From Methylovorus menthalis (GTDB taxonomy: Bacteria; Pseudomonadota; Gammaproteobacteria; Burkholderiales; Methylophilaceae), in the NCBI RefSeq assembly GCF_020523625.1, contig NZ_JAJAQH010000006.1:682001-746000 (forward strand): 64,000 nt of DNA, in the 5' to 3' direction. Below are positions 9,129 to 17,381 of this stretch, piece by piece. The position numbers and the translations under genes are program-made. Under the pieces are notes generated by a model. That model was not told where the DNA came from and did not search any database. It worked only from the letters and a program-made list of their open reading frames with translations. How positions within the stretch are numbered: position 1 is the first letter of the stretch; the number at the start of each line of letters is the position of its first letter.

Positions 9129-9809
9129 TTATGCCAGGTTGTAGCGGTTTTTACTGCGGCGTCGACCCATGAAGCCAATCAAGCCCAGGCCCGCAGCCAT
9201 CATGCCGTAGGTTTCAGGCTCAGGAACCGGTGAGGTCGCAATCGGTGCCGATGGTCGGGCAACGGTTGCCAGCGCCAGTTGATCCAGGCTCATGCTGGAT
9301 GTGGTTGAGTTGAAGGCAAAGGTATACAGCGAAGAAGCTGCTACATTACTCCATAGCCAGTATTGCTCTTGTTCTGCAGTGGCGCCGCCCATGACGGTAC
9401 CTTGGTCTTCATGAAATGCCAGCGTGGATGTAGCGGCAACGCCATTCAGCGTTGCGGTGGTGTTGGCCAGCGTACCCAAGGTGCCAATACGCATATATAC
9501 ATCAAAGAAGCCTGTAGTTGCGCTGCTGACCAGGGTTGAAACGAAGCTGGTCGCGGTTGCAAAGCTGTAGATGTTGCCGCCGCTGGTGACAAAAGAAGTA
9601 CCGCTGGTTTCGCGTACAGTGCCACCGGAGCCGTAGTCAGCAGAGTTGTCGGTCGTGCCGCCAAAGTTGTCCCAGGCGGCGAAATCGGTCAGGGTAGCGC
9701 TGCCCCATGGAGTAGCCGAATCCCAGACATTGGTGGTAGCGAAAGCCGAGCCGCTGAAAGCAGCGCCCAGCACTAGGGTAAGTGCGGATAGTTTTGTAGA
9801 TAACGTCAT
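9129..9809 (-). CDS. Exported PEP-CTERM sorting-domain protein
   Basis: A 226-residue secreted protein. It has an N-terminal signal peptide (MTLSTKLSALTLVLGAAFSGSAFA), a Ser/Thr/Ala/Gly-rich body of low sequence complexity, and a C-terminal PEP-CTERM signal: VPEPETYGMM, a hydrophobic helix, then the basic cluster RRRSKNR. Known biology: such proteins are processed by an exosortase (EpsH/XrtA) and linked to extracellular polysaccharide export. No exosortase gene is in this window. The body has no domain I recognise. It lies upstream of the TonB receptor on the same strand, but a strong terminator separates them. The start is supported by the signal peptide. Confidence 0.85.
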   Translation of the reverse strand: MTLSTKLSALTLVLGAAFSGSAFATTNVWDSATPWGSATLTDFAAWDNFGGTTDNSADYGSGGTVRETSGTSFVTSGGNIYSFATATSFVSTLVSSATTGFFDVYMRIGTLGTLANTTATLNGVAATSTLAFHEDQGTVMGGATAEQEQYWLWSNVAASSLYTFAFNSTTSSMSLDQLALATVARPSAPIATSPVPEPETYGMMAAGLGLIGFMGRRRSKNRYNLA

Positions 9810-9910
9810 GATAGTCCTCGTGAATATGCCGTTGACCCTTCCTCTCGAAGGCGCTGTTAGGCGATTGGCTCAACATTACAAATCCACGGTCCCACACCGT
9901 CGGATGAATA

Positions 9911-9933
9911 CAACAACCGGCCTTGGCCGGGGG
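9911..9933 (-). terminator. Short GC hairpin with T-rich tail downstream of the 74-aa gene
   Basis: On the minus strand CCGGC and GCCGG flank a 4-nt loop and are followed by TTGTTGTATT, 8 bp beyond the stop of the small gene. It would make that gene monocistronic. The stem is short, so confidence is moderate. Confidence 0.45.
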
Positions 9934-9940
9934 TAAATCA

Positions 9941-10165
9941 CTATTCCAGAAGCGTTGCTATTTCGGGTGTGTGGTTGGCTTCAACACCCTTGGGCTGAAA
10001 ATCCACCACGAAGCGATATTGCTTGCCGCAATCGATAATGACTTCCTTCTGACCGCGGCGCAGGATGCGCATTTCGACTTTCAGATTGCCAAAGCCATCA
10101 TGCCCGATCAGCTCATCGAAGAGTGACAGCAGGCATTTTTTTGCGAATGATGAAGTAGTGGACAT
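9941..10165 (-). CDS. Small conserved-looking protein behind a Fur-type palindrome
   Basis: A 74-residue soluble protein with no signal peptide or membrane segment. I do not recognise the family with certainty. The centre (MRILRRGQKEVIIDCGKQYRFVV) has a short beta-rich pattern with a Gly-x-x-Glu-Val-x-Ile ... Gly-x-x-Tyr-Arg spacing that recalls the hemin-uptake protein HemP/HmuP, but the match is loose. The context fits an iron-related role: its start is 36 bp from a perfect Fur-type palindrome, and a TonB receptor and a ZIP metal transporter flank it. A hairpin with a T-rich tail follows it. The reading frame is likely real because the codon use resembles its neighbours and a plausible regulatory region precedes it. 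Confidence 0.6.
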   Translation of the reverse strand: MSTTSSFAKKCLLSLFDELIGHDGFGNLKVEMRILRRGQKEVIIDCGKQYRFVVDFQPKGVEANHTPEIATLLE

Positions 10166-10200
10166 CGTGCAGTGCTTCCCTAGTTATCGTAATTTTTATC

Positions 10201-10219
10201 AATGATAATGATTATCATT
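10201..10219. promoter_or_regulatory. Fur-type operator, perfect 9-1-9 palindrome
   Basis: AATGATAATGATTATCATT is a perfect inverted repeat with one central base and agrees closely with the 19-bp Fur consensus (GATAATGATAATCATTATC). It lies between the divergent 74-aa gene (start 10165, minus) and the ZIP transporter (start 10298, plus), so Fur could control either or both. Confidence 0.85.
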
Positions 10220-10297
10220 TGAAAGATCAAGCGTCATATGTGCTTTGTCCTATTTCTGCATCGTGGGCTTCAGGGATATCCCGTATAATGCGGGGCT

Positions 10298-11086
10298 ATG
10301 TCGACATTATCAGCCATCATCTTTACTAATCTGGCCGGTGGCGTACTCAGTATTCTGTGTGCAGCACTATTTGTTTTAAAAGCTCGTCCGGCCTGGATTC
10401 CCATGCTGGTCAGTTATGCCATTGGTGCATTGCTAGGCGCAGCATTCCTTGAAATATTGCCACATGCATTGCACGAAGCCTCCAGCGTGGAGGCGATGGC
10501 GATGACGGTGCTGTTTGGTATCCTGCTGTTTTTTATACTGGAAAAGCTGGTGTTGTGGCGACACTGCCACGGCAATGAATGCGAGGCCCATAGTGGCCAT
10601 GAACCTGCACCATCCGCGCACGATCACGGGCATGACCATGGCCGCAGCGGCATGATGATCATGGTGGGCGACACCTTTCATAATTTTGTGGATGGCATAT
10701 TGATTGCCGCGGCTTTTCTGGTGGATATGAAACTGGGCATGGTGACCGCCTTGGCGATCATTGCCCATGAGATTCCGCAGGAAGTAGGGGATTTCCTGAT
10801 CCTGTTACATTCGGGATATACCAAACGTCAGGCCATTTTGCTGAATCTGCTTTCCAGCCTGGCGACATTGGGCGGCGGTTTGCTCGCCTACTTTGCATTA
10901 CAAACGGTACAAAGCTGGATTCCGTATATTCTGGGCTTGGCTGCCGCCAGCATGATTTATGTTGCGGTCGCAGATTTGATTCCCGGTTTGCACAAACGTA
11001 CAGAACTAAGGGCGACGGTTCAGCAGGTGCTATTGATCATGCTTGGCATTGCTTCTATCTGGCTCACCAAGTTTTTCCTGGAGTAG
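10298..11086 (+). CDS. ZIP-family metal transporter
   Basis: Inner-membrane importer of divalent metals (zinc, iron or manganese). The 262 residues form about eight membrane helices. The metal-binding helices carry GDTFHNFVDGIL (TM4) and AHEIPQEVGDF (TM5), the binuclear-centre motifs of the family. A His-rich cytoplasmic loop (HCHGNECEAHSGHE, then HDHGHDHGR) lies between TM3 and TM4 as in GufA/ZupT-like proteins. A perfect Fur-type palindrome lies about 80 bp upstream, suggesting control by iron and therefore possibly iron as a substrate; that is inference. Its last 57 bp overlap, on the other strand, the end of the small membrane-protein gene. Confidence 0.92.
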   Translation: MSTLSAIIFTNLAGGVLSILCAALFVLKARPAWIPMLVSYAIGALLGAAFLEILPHALHEASSVEAMAMTVLFGILLFFILEKLVLWRHCHGNECEAHSGHEPAPSAHDHGHDHGRSGMMIMVGDTFHNFVDGILIAAAFLVDMKLGMVTALAIIAHEIPQEVGDFLILLHSGYTKRQAILLNLLSSLATLGGGLLAYFALQTVQSWIPYILGLAAASMIYVAVADLIPGLHKRTELRATVQQVLLIMLGIASIWLTKFFLE

Positions 11087-11266
11087 GGCCGCTTTTTCCT
11101 GCGCCAGCTTGCTGCGCCGACGTTGAGGCGTACCAAATAGCCAGAGCAGTAGCGCGCATGGCAGCAAGCCATAAAACATGAAGGTCAGAATGCCAGCCAC
11201 CAGGCTGGGTTCGGTGGCTGCCATCAGTACGGTAACGTACAGCCAGGCGATGGCAACAATATACAT
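11030..11266 (-). CDS. Small membrane protein, uncharacterised
   Basis: A 78-residue protein with two hydrophobic helices ([40 protein letters not shown]) followed by a positively charged cytoplasmic tail ([15 protein letters not shown]). I recognise this as a small membrane-protein type common in betaproteobacteria, without known function. Its 3' end overlaps the 3' end of the ZIP gene by 57 bp in convergent orientation, and it is divergent from rimO with a 60-bp gap. Frame and composition (helix-helix-basic tail) argue that it is real. Confidence 0.7.
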   Translation of the reverse strand: MYIVAIAWLYVTVLMAATEPSLVAGILTFMFYGLLPCALLLWLFGTPQRRRSKLAQEKAALLQEKLGEPDRSNAKHDQ

Positions 11267-11326
11267 AAGGGCTTTTCAGAAACATCAGGTGATGTGAGTG
11301 CCCAGATTTTAATTGAGAATATACGT

Positions 11327-12652
11327 ATGAACCAATCCATTCCAAAAGTAGGCTTTGTTTCCTTAGGCTGCCCCAAGGCATCTTCGGATTCAGAGCGCAT
11401 TCTTACCCAGCTGCGCGCCGAGGGTTACAGCATTTCTGGCTCCTATCAGGACTCCGATCTGGTGGTCGTTAATACCTGCGGTTTTATTGATAGCGCAGTG
11501 CAGGAGTCGCTGGATGCGATTGGCGAAGCCTTGGCAGAAAATGGCAAAGTAATTGTCACCGGCTGTCTTGGCGCCAAGGCTGATGTGGTGCAGACAGCCC
11601 ATCCTAGTGTGCTGGCGGTGACTGGCCCACATGCGCTGGAGGAAGTCATGACGGCCGTGCATGCGAATCTGCCGAAGCCACATGACCCCTACACTGACCT
11701 GGTGCCGCCGCAAGGCGTGCGCTTAACGCCTAAGCATTACGCTTATCTCAAGATATCGGAAGGCTGTAATCATCGTTGCAGCTTCTGCATTATTCCTTCC
11801 ATGCGCGGCGACTTGGTCAGCCGGCCCATCGGGGAGGTGATGCAAGAGGCGGAAAATCTGGTTAATGCCGGTGTTTCCGAATTGCTGGTTATCTCGCAAG
11901 ATACCAGTGCGTATGGTGTCGATGTCAAATACCGCACAGGTTTCTGGAATGGCCGCCCGATCAAGACGCGCATGACGGAGTTGGCACGGGGTCTGGGTGA
12001 TCTTGGCGTGTGGGTGCGCATGCATTATGTCTACCCTTATCCGCATGTGGATGAAATCATCCCGCTGATGGCAGACGGATTGATCCTGCCTTACCTGGAT
12101 GTACCGTTCCAGCATGCAAGCCCGCGCATTCTCAAGGCGATGAAGCGTCCGGCCAGCAGTGAAAATAATCTTGCCCGTATCAAGGCATGGCGAGACATCT
12201 GTCCGGATATCACTGTTCGTAGCACGTTCATTACAGGCTTCCCTGGGGAAACCGAAGAGGACTTCCAGATGTTGCTGGATTTCCTGCAGGAAGCGCAATT
12301 GGATCGCGTGGGCTGCTTTGCTTATTCGGCGGTAGATGGGGCTGCGGCTAATGCCTTGCCTGACGCCGTGCCTGAAGAGCTGAAACAGGAACGTCTGGCG
12401 CGGTTTATGGAAGTGCAGGAAGCGATCAGTGCAGAGAAGTTACAACGCCGGGTAGGGCGTCTTGAAACGGTGCTGGTGGATGAGGTTAATGGCGACGAAG
12501 CCATTGCTCGTACCATGTCTGATGCGCCGGAAATTGACGGGGTGGTTTATCTGGCTGATGCGGAGGGCCTGAACCCGGGTGATCTGGTTGAAGTGCAGAT
12601 CACCGATTCGGATGGACACGACTTGTGGGGTGGACCTCCCGACTTGGTGTAA
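11327..12652 (+). CDS. rimO: Ribosomal protein uS12 methylthiotransferase RimO
   Basis: Radical-SAM enzyme adding a methylthio group to Asp88 (E. coli 89) of ribosomal protein S12. Visible are the N-terminal UPF0004 domain with cysteines for the auxiliary cluster (SLGCPKA, NTCGF, TGCLG), the radical-SAM motif [11 protein letters not shown] (CxxxCxxC), and a C-terminal TRAM domain (about residues 360-440). I chose ATG 11327 ([15 protein letters not shown]), which gives the usual length of about 440; an in-frame GTG at 11294 would add 11 residues. Confidence 0.96.
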   Translation: MNQSIPKVGFVSLGCPKASSDSERILTQLRAEGYSISGSYQDSDLVVVNTCGFIDSAVQESLDAIGEALAENGKVIVTGCLGAKADVVQTAHPSVLAVTGPHALEEVMTAVHANLPKPHDPYTDLVPPQGVRLTPKHYAYLKISEGCNHRCSFCIIPSMRGDLVSRPIGEVMQEAENLVNAGVSELLVISQDTSAYGVDVKYRTGFWNGRPIKTRMTELARGLGDLGVWVRMHYVYPYPHVDEIIPLMADGLILPYLDVPFQHASPRILKAMKRPASSENNLARIKAWRDICPDITVRSTFITGFPGETEEDFQMLLDFLQEAQLDRVGCFAYSAVDGAAANALPDAVPEELKQERLARFMEVQEAISAEKLQRRVGRLETVLVDEVNGDEAIARTMSDAPEIDGVVYLADAEGLNPGDLVEVQITDSDGHDLWGGPPDLV

Positions 12653-12657
12653 GCCTC

Positions 12658-12999
12658 TCAGCTACCGTCAAACAAATCCGGCATGATGGGTTGCGGGCGT
12701 TGCGAATCTGCCCGCTCCTCCAGAAAATCCAGCGTATAAGGGCAGCGCGTAGGTTGCTTGATAGCCTTGCGTTTTTTGCCGGTTTTTTCGGTATTGACGT
12801 AAGGGGTTTGGCTCACACGAATATAACCTGCGGCCAAAAGTTTTTGCGTGGTGGTTTCGAACAGGCTGAGAGGGTTGTCGATGTTTTGCAGGGTGATGTT
12901 GTTTTTGCTCACCTTGAGCACGTTATACATCACGAATTTGCTGGATGTCTGCTTGCCGTAGATTTCACCCTTGCAAATCTGGCCAGTCTGAAAATCCAT
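12658..12999 (-). CDS. Hypothetical protein, 113 residues
   Basis: I do not recognise this protein. It is soluble, without signal peptide or membrane helix. An N-terminal half with alternating hydrophobic residues (KFVMYNVLKVSKNNITLQNI, beta-like) precedes a basic segment (TEKTGKKRKAIKQPTR) and an acidic/proline-rich C-terminus ending MPDLFDGS. It converges on rimO with a 5-bp gap and lies just downstream of the GGDEF-EAL gene on the same strand. The basic middle and small size would fit a nucleic-acid-binding or DNA-associated accessory protein, but that is a guess. Confidence 0.65.
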   Translation of the reverse strand: MDFQTGQICKGEIYGKQTSSKFVMYNVLKVSKNNITLQNIDNPLSLFETTTQKLLAAGYIRVSQTPYVNTEKTGKKRKAIKQPTRCPYTLDFLEERADSQRPQPIMPDLFDGS

Positions 13000-13047
13000 A
13001 ATCGTTCCTGAAGTGCTATTGAACGCATGATAACGGCATTGTCAGGC

Positions 13048-15204
13048 CTACACAAGCTTGTCTTGCGCCTGTAGCAGCTTCCCGGCCTGGTCAAATGGGA
13101 GTGGTTGGCTGAACAAAAACCCCTGCATTTCATCACAACCTATGCTTAGCAGAAAATCGCGTTGTCGTTCGGTTTCTACGCCTTCTGCTACCAAATTAAT
13201 ACCCAGGTTATGACCCAGCGCGACAATCGCCTTCAGGATCGCCTGATTGGCTGTATCGCTTTCCAGTCCCATGACAAAACTTCGATCTATCTTGAGATTA
13301 TCAATCGGAAAATGCTTGAGGTACCCCAGGCTTGAGTAACCTGTACCAAAATCATCAATCGCCAGCTTTACACCCAATTCTTTCAACTGGTGCAGTACCT
13401 TGATGAACTGAGGCGAGGTGTCTGCCAGCGTACCTTCTGTAATCTCGAGTTCCAGTAGAGCCGGCTTCAGCCCTGTTTCCTGCAATACACGTGCAATATT
13501 GCCAACCAGATCGCTCTGCTGAAACTGGCGCGGGGACACATTCACCGAGACCGGTACTTCGTAACCGGAAAGTCTCGACAGGGCGATGCTTTCCATACAG
13601 GCTTTCTCTAAAACCCAGGAGCCGATTTGCTCAATCAGGCTGCTTTCTTCTGCAATCGGAATAAAACGATTAGGCGAGATCAGCCCTTGTCGAGGGTTGT
13701 GCCAGCGAATGAGGGCCTCAACCCCCGTAATGCGTTGTGTCCGCAAATTGAGCTTGGGTTGGTAATGCAGATGAAATTCATTGTGTCCCAGAGCGTTGCG
13801 CATCTGGTATTCCATCTCCAGCCGTTCGACCAGGATGGAGTTCAGCTCGCGGGTATAAAACTGGAAATTATTCTTTCCTTCCTGCTTGGCCTTGTACATG
13901 GCGGTGTCTGCATTTTTCAGCAGGCTCTCGCTGGTCTTGCCATCGTCCGGGTAAAGGCTGATGCCGATGCTGCTGGTGACGGTGAAATCCTTGCCCTCAA
14001 TGCTGCAGGGTTCAGAAGTCAGTGCCAGTACGCGTTGCAGTGTCTGACTGAGGGCATCCGTGCCGTGAATGTTGGAAAGTAGCAGCACAAACTCATCCCC
14101 ACCCGGGCGTGCAACGGTATCGCTGTCGCGGATACAGCTTTCCAGGCGGCGGGCCATGGCGATCAACAGCTGATCCCCGATAAAGTGCCCCATGCTATCG
14201 TTGATGTCTTTAAATTTATCCAGATCAACAAATACCACGGCAAGCTTGGAGGTTGTGCGGTCTGCGTAACTGATCGCTTGCAGAAGCCTGTCCTGCATCA
14301 GGGTGCGGTTGGGTAGACCCGTCAGGTCATCATGCGTGGCTTGATACTCGATCAGGGCGTTATAGCTTTTACGCTCGGTAATGTCTTCTACCGTGCCTTC
14401 AAAATAAATAAGCTTGCCTTCGTCGTTGCGCACAGCGCGGGCATTTTCCGATATCCAGATAGTGCTGCCGTCGCGGCGATATATTTGCGACTCGAAGTTA
14501 ACCACGCGGTCTTCAAGTTGCATCAGCGTGAGGAAGGTCTGGCGGCTTTCAGGTTGCACATAGAGTTGCTGGGCAATATTGTTCAGGTTTTGAATCAGCT
14601 CTTCCGGACTCTCATAACCATAAATTCTGGCGAGGGCGGGGTTCGCATTGATGTACTGGCCATCATGGCTGGTCTGGAAAATGCCTTCGATTGAATTCTC
14701 GAAGATGTTGCGATATCGGCGCTCAGCTTCTTGTAGCGCTTGTTCGTTCAGTTTGCGCTGTGTGATGTCCTGAATAAACCCTTCCAGCGCCTCGACTTGG
14801 CCTTGCGGATTGAAAATCCCGGTTCCCCGCTCATTCACCCAGCGGATATCGCCATCGATCGTCATGATCCGGTATTCGATTTCAAAACGCTCACGCCGGG
14901 ATAAGGCATCTTCTACAATGCCGCGTATTCGCGCGCGGTCCTCAACCAATGTCAGCTCTTCAAAACTGGTACGACCATTGTGCAGCAGTTCGTCAGGGCG
15001 ATAGCCTGTCAGCTCAAGACATCCGTCACTGATGAAAAGCATGGTCCAATGCTCATCCATCAGGCAGCAATAGGCCATGCCCTCCATGTTTTTCAACAGA
15101 GAGTCCAGTATGTGCTCCCGATGCTGGAGCCAGTTGCGTATGAATGCACTCACGCTGGTAGTATAGTCTTCGACTTTACTGTGATGAGCTAAGCTGAGTC
15201 GCAT
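13048..15204 (-). CDS. PAS-PAS-GGDEF-EAL cyclic-di-GMP turnover protein
   Basis: A 718-residue cytoplasmic protein with no membrane segment. Two PAS/PAC sensor units (about residues 35-155 and 160-285; note ITQRK and ITERKSYNAL junctions) lead to a GGDEF domain (about 290-450) and an EAL domain (about 460-710). The diguanylate cyclase site is intact (GGDEF), with a canonical inhibitory I-site RxxD (RDSD) five residues upstream. The phosphodiesterase motif EALIRW and the loop-6 region DDFGTGYSSL are also intact. Both activities are therefore possible, and the net direction cannot be told. The ligand of the PAS domains is unknown. It is monocistronic; a direct repeat CATGGTCTTGAT lies at the start region. 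Confidence 0.93.
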   Translation of the reverse strand: MRLSLAHHSKVEDYTTSVSAFIRNWLQHREHILDSLLKNMEGMAYCCLMDEHWTMLFISDGCLELTGYRPDELLHNGRTSFEELTLVEDRARIRGIVEDALSRRERFEIEYRIMTIDGDIRWVNERGTGIFNPQGQVEALEGFIQDITQRKLNEQALQEAERRYRNIFENSIEGIFQTSHDGQYINANPALARIYGYESPEELIQNLNNIAQQLYVQPESRQTFLTLMQLEDRVVNFESQIYRRDGSTIWISENARAVRNDEGKLIYFEGTVEDITERKSYNALIEYQATHDDLTGLPNRTLMQDRLLQAISYADRTTSKLAVVFVDLDKFKDINDSMGHFIGDQLLIAMARRLESCIRDSDTVARPGGDEFVLLLSNIHGTDALSQTLQRVLALTSEPCSIEGKDFTVTSSIGISLYPDDGKTSESLLKNADTAMYKAKQEGKNNFQFYTRELNSILVERLEMEYQMRNALGHNEFHLHYQPKLNLRTQRITGVEALIRWHNPRQGLISPNRFIPIAEESSLIEQIGSWVLEKACMESIALSRLSGYEVPVSVNVSPRQFQQSDLVGNIARVLQETGLKPALLELEITEGTLADTSPQFIKVLHQLKELGVKLAIDDFGTGYSSLGYLKHFPIDNLKIDRSFVMGLESDTANQAILKAIVALGHNLGINLVAEGVETERQRDFLLSIGCDEMQGFLFSQPLPFDQAGKLLQAQDKLV

Positions 15205-15400
15205 GGTCTTGATTAGTCATGGTCTTGATAGTTTGCAGAATGCCAATAAGTCTTAATAACAGCATAGCTTTTAGCAAGGATCAGGCCAGAGGGTATGGCA
15301 CTGATATGAGGCGTTCTTGTTGAGCTTATTTCTGGTAGTGCACATGATTTGCCATATTTCGGTGCGCGAAAACCTATGGCTGCACTCAAACAATGCTTGC

Positions 15401-16036
15401 TTACGCTGTTTTCGTTTTTCGGCGCAACCTTATATGGCTACGAATAAAGCTGGTTGTTTGTTGCCGGCGCTCGCTATTTTCCGGATCTTTTATCCACATA
15501 TGGAGAAGGCCGCTGAAGAAGAGGTAGGTATCCATGGCGTACTCTTCTGGCGTGCAACTTGCATCCAGTAGATCAAGCTCTTGCGCACGTTGATAAGCTC
15601 GCTTGATATTCAGGGATATGTTGGAACAATTGTTGGCTATTTGTTGCAAAACCTCAGCGAATTCATCAACATACTCACATTTGATCATCATGATCTCGTA
15701 CGTCTGTCTTGTCTCGCTACTGTCATTTAGCACTTGTATGGTTTCGGTCAGGAAACGCTCTATATTAAGCAAGGGGTCTTCTGCACCCTCAGCAGCTTTA
15801 AGCAAGGTGTCATCCATGCGGTCTATCAGGGGGAGAAACACGCGCTCACGCAATGCCAGCAAAATTTCCGTTTTACTGTCAAAGTGCCAGTAAATCGCCC
15901 CGCGTGTCAGGCCCGCCTGAGCAGCAATCTGTTCCATGCTGGTTCTGCTAACACCTCGAACAAGAAACACATCTCGCGCAGCATCTATGATGCGTTGACG
16001 AGTAATAGCAGCATCTTCTTTGGTTTTGCGTACCAT
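15401..16036 (-). CDS. TetR/AcrR-family repressor of the adjacent RND efflux operon
   Basis: A 211-residue one-domain repressor. The N-terminal helix-turn-helix is typical (RQRIIDAARDVFLVRGVSRTS, then MEQIAAQAGLTRGAIYWHF), and the C-terminal ligand-binding region (from about residue 60) matches the TetR_C_2 type found in AcrR, MexZ and TtgR. It is divergent from the RND operon, separated by about 118 bp that contain two AcrR-like inverted repeats over the efflux promoter. By family rule it represses the pump and itself until a drug or hydrophobic ligand binds. Confidence 0.92.
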   Translation of the reverse strand: MVRKTKEDAAITRQRIIDAARDVFLVRGVSRTSMEQIAAQAGLTRGAIYWHFDSKTEILLALRERVFLPLIDRMDDTLLKAAEGAEDPLLNIERFLTETIQVLNDSSETRQTYEIMMIKCEYVDEFAEVLQQIANNCSNISLNIKRAYQRAQELDLLDASCTPEEYAMDTYLFFSGLLHMWIKDPENSERRQQTTSFIRSHIRLRRKTKTA

Positions 16037-16068
16037 AGACTTAAGCTTATAACCTTATAAAAATGGGG

Positions 16069-16096
16069 TTTACATACAATCATGTTTGTATATAAT
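16069..16096 (+). promoter_or_regulatory. Predicted sigma-70 promoter of the RND efflux operon
   Basis: TTTACA (16069-16074) and TATAAT (16091-16096) are separated by 16 bp and lie about 60 bp before the adaptor start. One operator fills the spacer and the second covers the expected start site. Confidence 0.65.
16071..16090. promoter_or_regulatory. AcrR-like operator, box 1 (imperfect)
   Basis: TACATACAATCATGTTTGTA has arms TACATAC and GTTTGTA with one mismatch and a 6-bp centre, the layout of the E. coli AcrR site. It sits between the -35 and -10 elements of the efflux promoter, where binding would block RNA polymerase. Confidence 0.7.
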
Positions 16097-16097
16097 A

Positions 16098-16117
16098 TAC
16101 ATACATTCACGTATGTA
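16098..16117. promoter_or_regulatory. AcrR-like operator, box 2 (perfect arms)
   Basis: TACATACATTCACGTATGTA has perfect 7-bp arms (TACATAC/GTATGTA) around 6 bp. It is shifted 27 bp from box 1 and covers the predicted transcription start. It resembles the AcrR operator of E. coli closely. Confidence 0.8.
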
Positions 16118-16154
16118 AGTCAAGAATCTTTGTATATTAGACATGGAGTTACAG

Positions 16155-17369
16155 ATGGCAGCGTTCAATTTTGATCGGGGCAGTAAGCGTATTGGCAGTA
16201 AGTTCCAAGCACCTTTACTGCTTGCGCTTATCGCAGGGGTAGCAGTAAGTGCATGTGGCAAGAACGGCCAAAGTGCTGCGCAGCATCAAGGTGGCGCCAT
16301 GCCAGTCAGTGTGATTGAAGTCCAGCCGACAACAGTCCCTATTACAGCCGAAGCGGTTGCACAGACCGAGGGTGCCAAAGAGGTTGAAGTGCGTCCGCGT
16401 GTAGGCGGTATCCTGCTCAAGCGTCTCTACCAGGAAGGCCAGTCGATAAAAGCGGGGCAGCCTATGTTCCTGATTGACCCGGTTCCATACCAAATTGCTT
16501 TGCAGCAAAGCCGTGCTGAACTGGCGCAGCAAAAAGCCAGGATTGAACAAACACGTCGCGAAGAAGCGCGGTTGCAAAATCTGCTATCAACGCAATCTGT
16601 CAGTCAGCGTGAATATGATAATGCCGTCTCTGACAACGCGGTTGCCAATGCCAACCTGCTGGCCGCCGAAGCTGCCGTGCGCCAGGCAGAGCTTAATCTT
16701 TCGTATACGACAGTGACAGCTCCCGTCAATGGCGTTTCCGGTCGCTTTCAGTTCTCTGAGGGCGCACTCGTGGAAGCCAACTCCAGCCTGTTGACGACGT
16801 TGGTGCAACTTTCTCCCATTTGGGTACGTTTTAGCTTCTCCGATAACGAACTGGCGCAATTGGGCGGTCGTTTGACAGAGAAAAACGTAAAGCAAGTCAC
16901 GGTTCTGTTGCCGGATGGCAGCGAGTATCAACAAAAAGGCAAGCTTAACTTTGCTGCCAGCCAGATTGATCCGACATTGGGAACGCAGCAATTGCGTGCC
17001 ACCTTTGAGAATGAAGATCAGCGCCTGTTGCCTGGTCAGTTTGTTCGTGCGCGAGTCACGACTGGTCAGCGCGATGGCGTATTTATCGTGCCACAAGTTG
17101 CCGTGGTGAATATGCAGCAAGGCAAGTTTGTCTATGTGGTCAATGAAAAAAATGAGGCGACCGTGCGGCCGATTGTCACCGGCGGCTGGCAAGGACAGGG
17201 TTGGGTCGTGCTTAAAGGGCTGAATGCCGGCGACAAGGTTGCTGTCGACAACATTATCAAGCTGCGTCCAGGTGCGCCAGTCAGCCCACATCCCCAAGAA
17301 GCCGCACCGGCTGGTGCGTCTGGGGATGCTCCTGCTGCTGAGGCTCAACAAAAACCCAAGCAATCATAA
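16155..17369 (+). CDS. RND efflux periplasmic adaptor (AcrA/MexA-like lipoprotein)
   Basis: Membrane-fusion protein linking the inner-membrane pump to the outer-membrane channel. It has a signal peptide with lipobox-like VSAC, a biotinyl-lipoyl-like domain split by a coiled-coil hairpin (about residues 95-165, rich in Gln/Glu/Ala/Arg), then beta-barrel and membrane-proximal domains. The tail is Pro/Ala-rich and ends QKPKQS. I chose ATG 16155 because GGAG lies 6 bp before it; the ATG at 16143 has no ribosome binding site and its bases form that GGAG. It is the first gene of adaptor-pump-channel, 12 bp before the pump gene. Confidence 0.95.
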   Translation: MAAFNFDRGSKRIGSKFQAPLLLALIAGVAVSACGKNGQSAAQHQGGAMPVSVIEVQPTTVPITAEAVAQTEGAKEVEVRPRVGGILLKRLYQEGQSIKAGQPMFLIDPVPYQIALQQSRAELAQQKARIEQTRREEARLQNLLSTQSVSQREYDNAVSDNAVANANLLAAEAAVRQAELNLSYTTVTAPVNGVSGRFQFSEGALVEANSSLLTTLVQLSPIWVRFSFSDNELAQLGGRLTEKNVKQVTVLLPDGSEYQQKGKLNFAASQIDPTLGTQQLRATFENEDQRLLPGQFVRARVTTGQRDGVFIVPQVAVVNMQQGKFVYVVNEKNEATVRPIVTGGWQGQGWVVLKGLNAGDKVAVDNIIKLRPGAPVSPHPQEAAPAGASGDAPAAEAQQKPKQS

Positions 17370-17381
17370 GCGGGAGACGTC

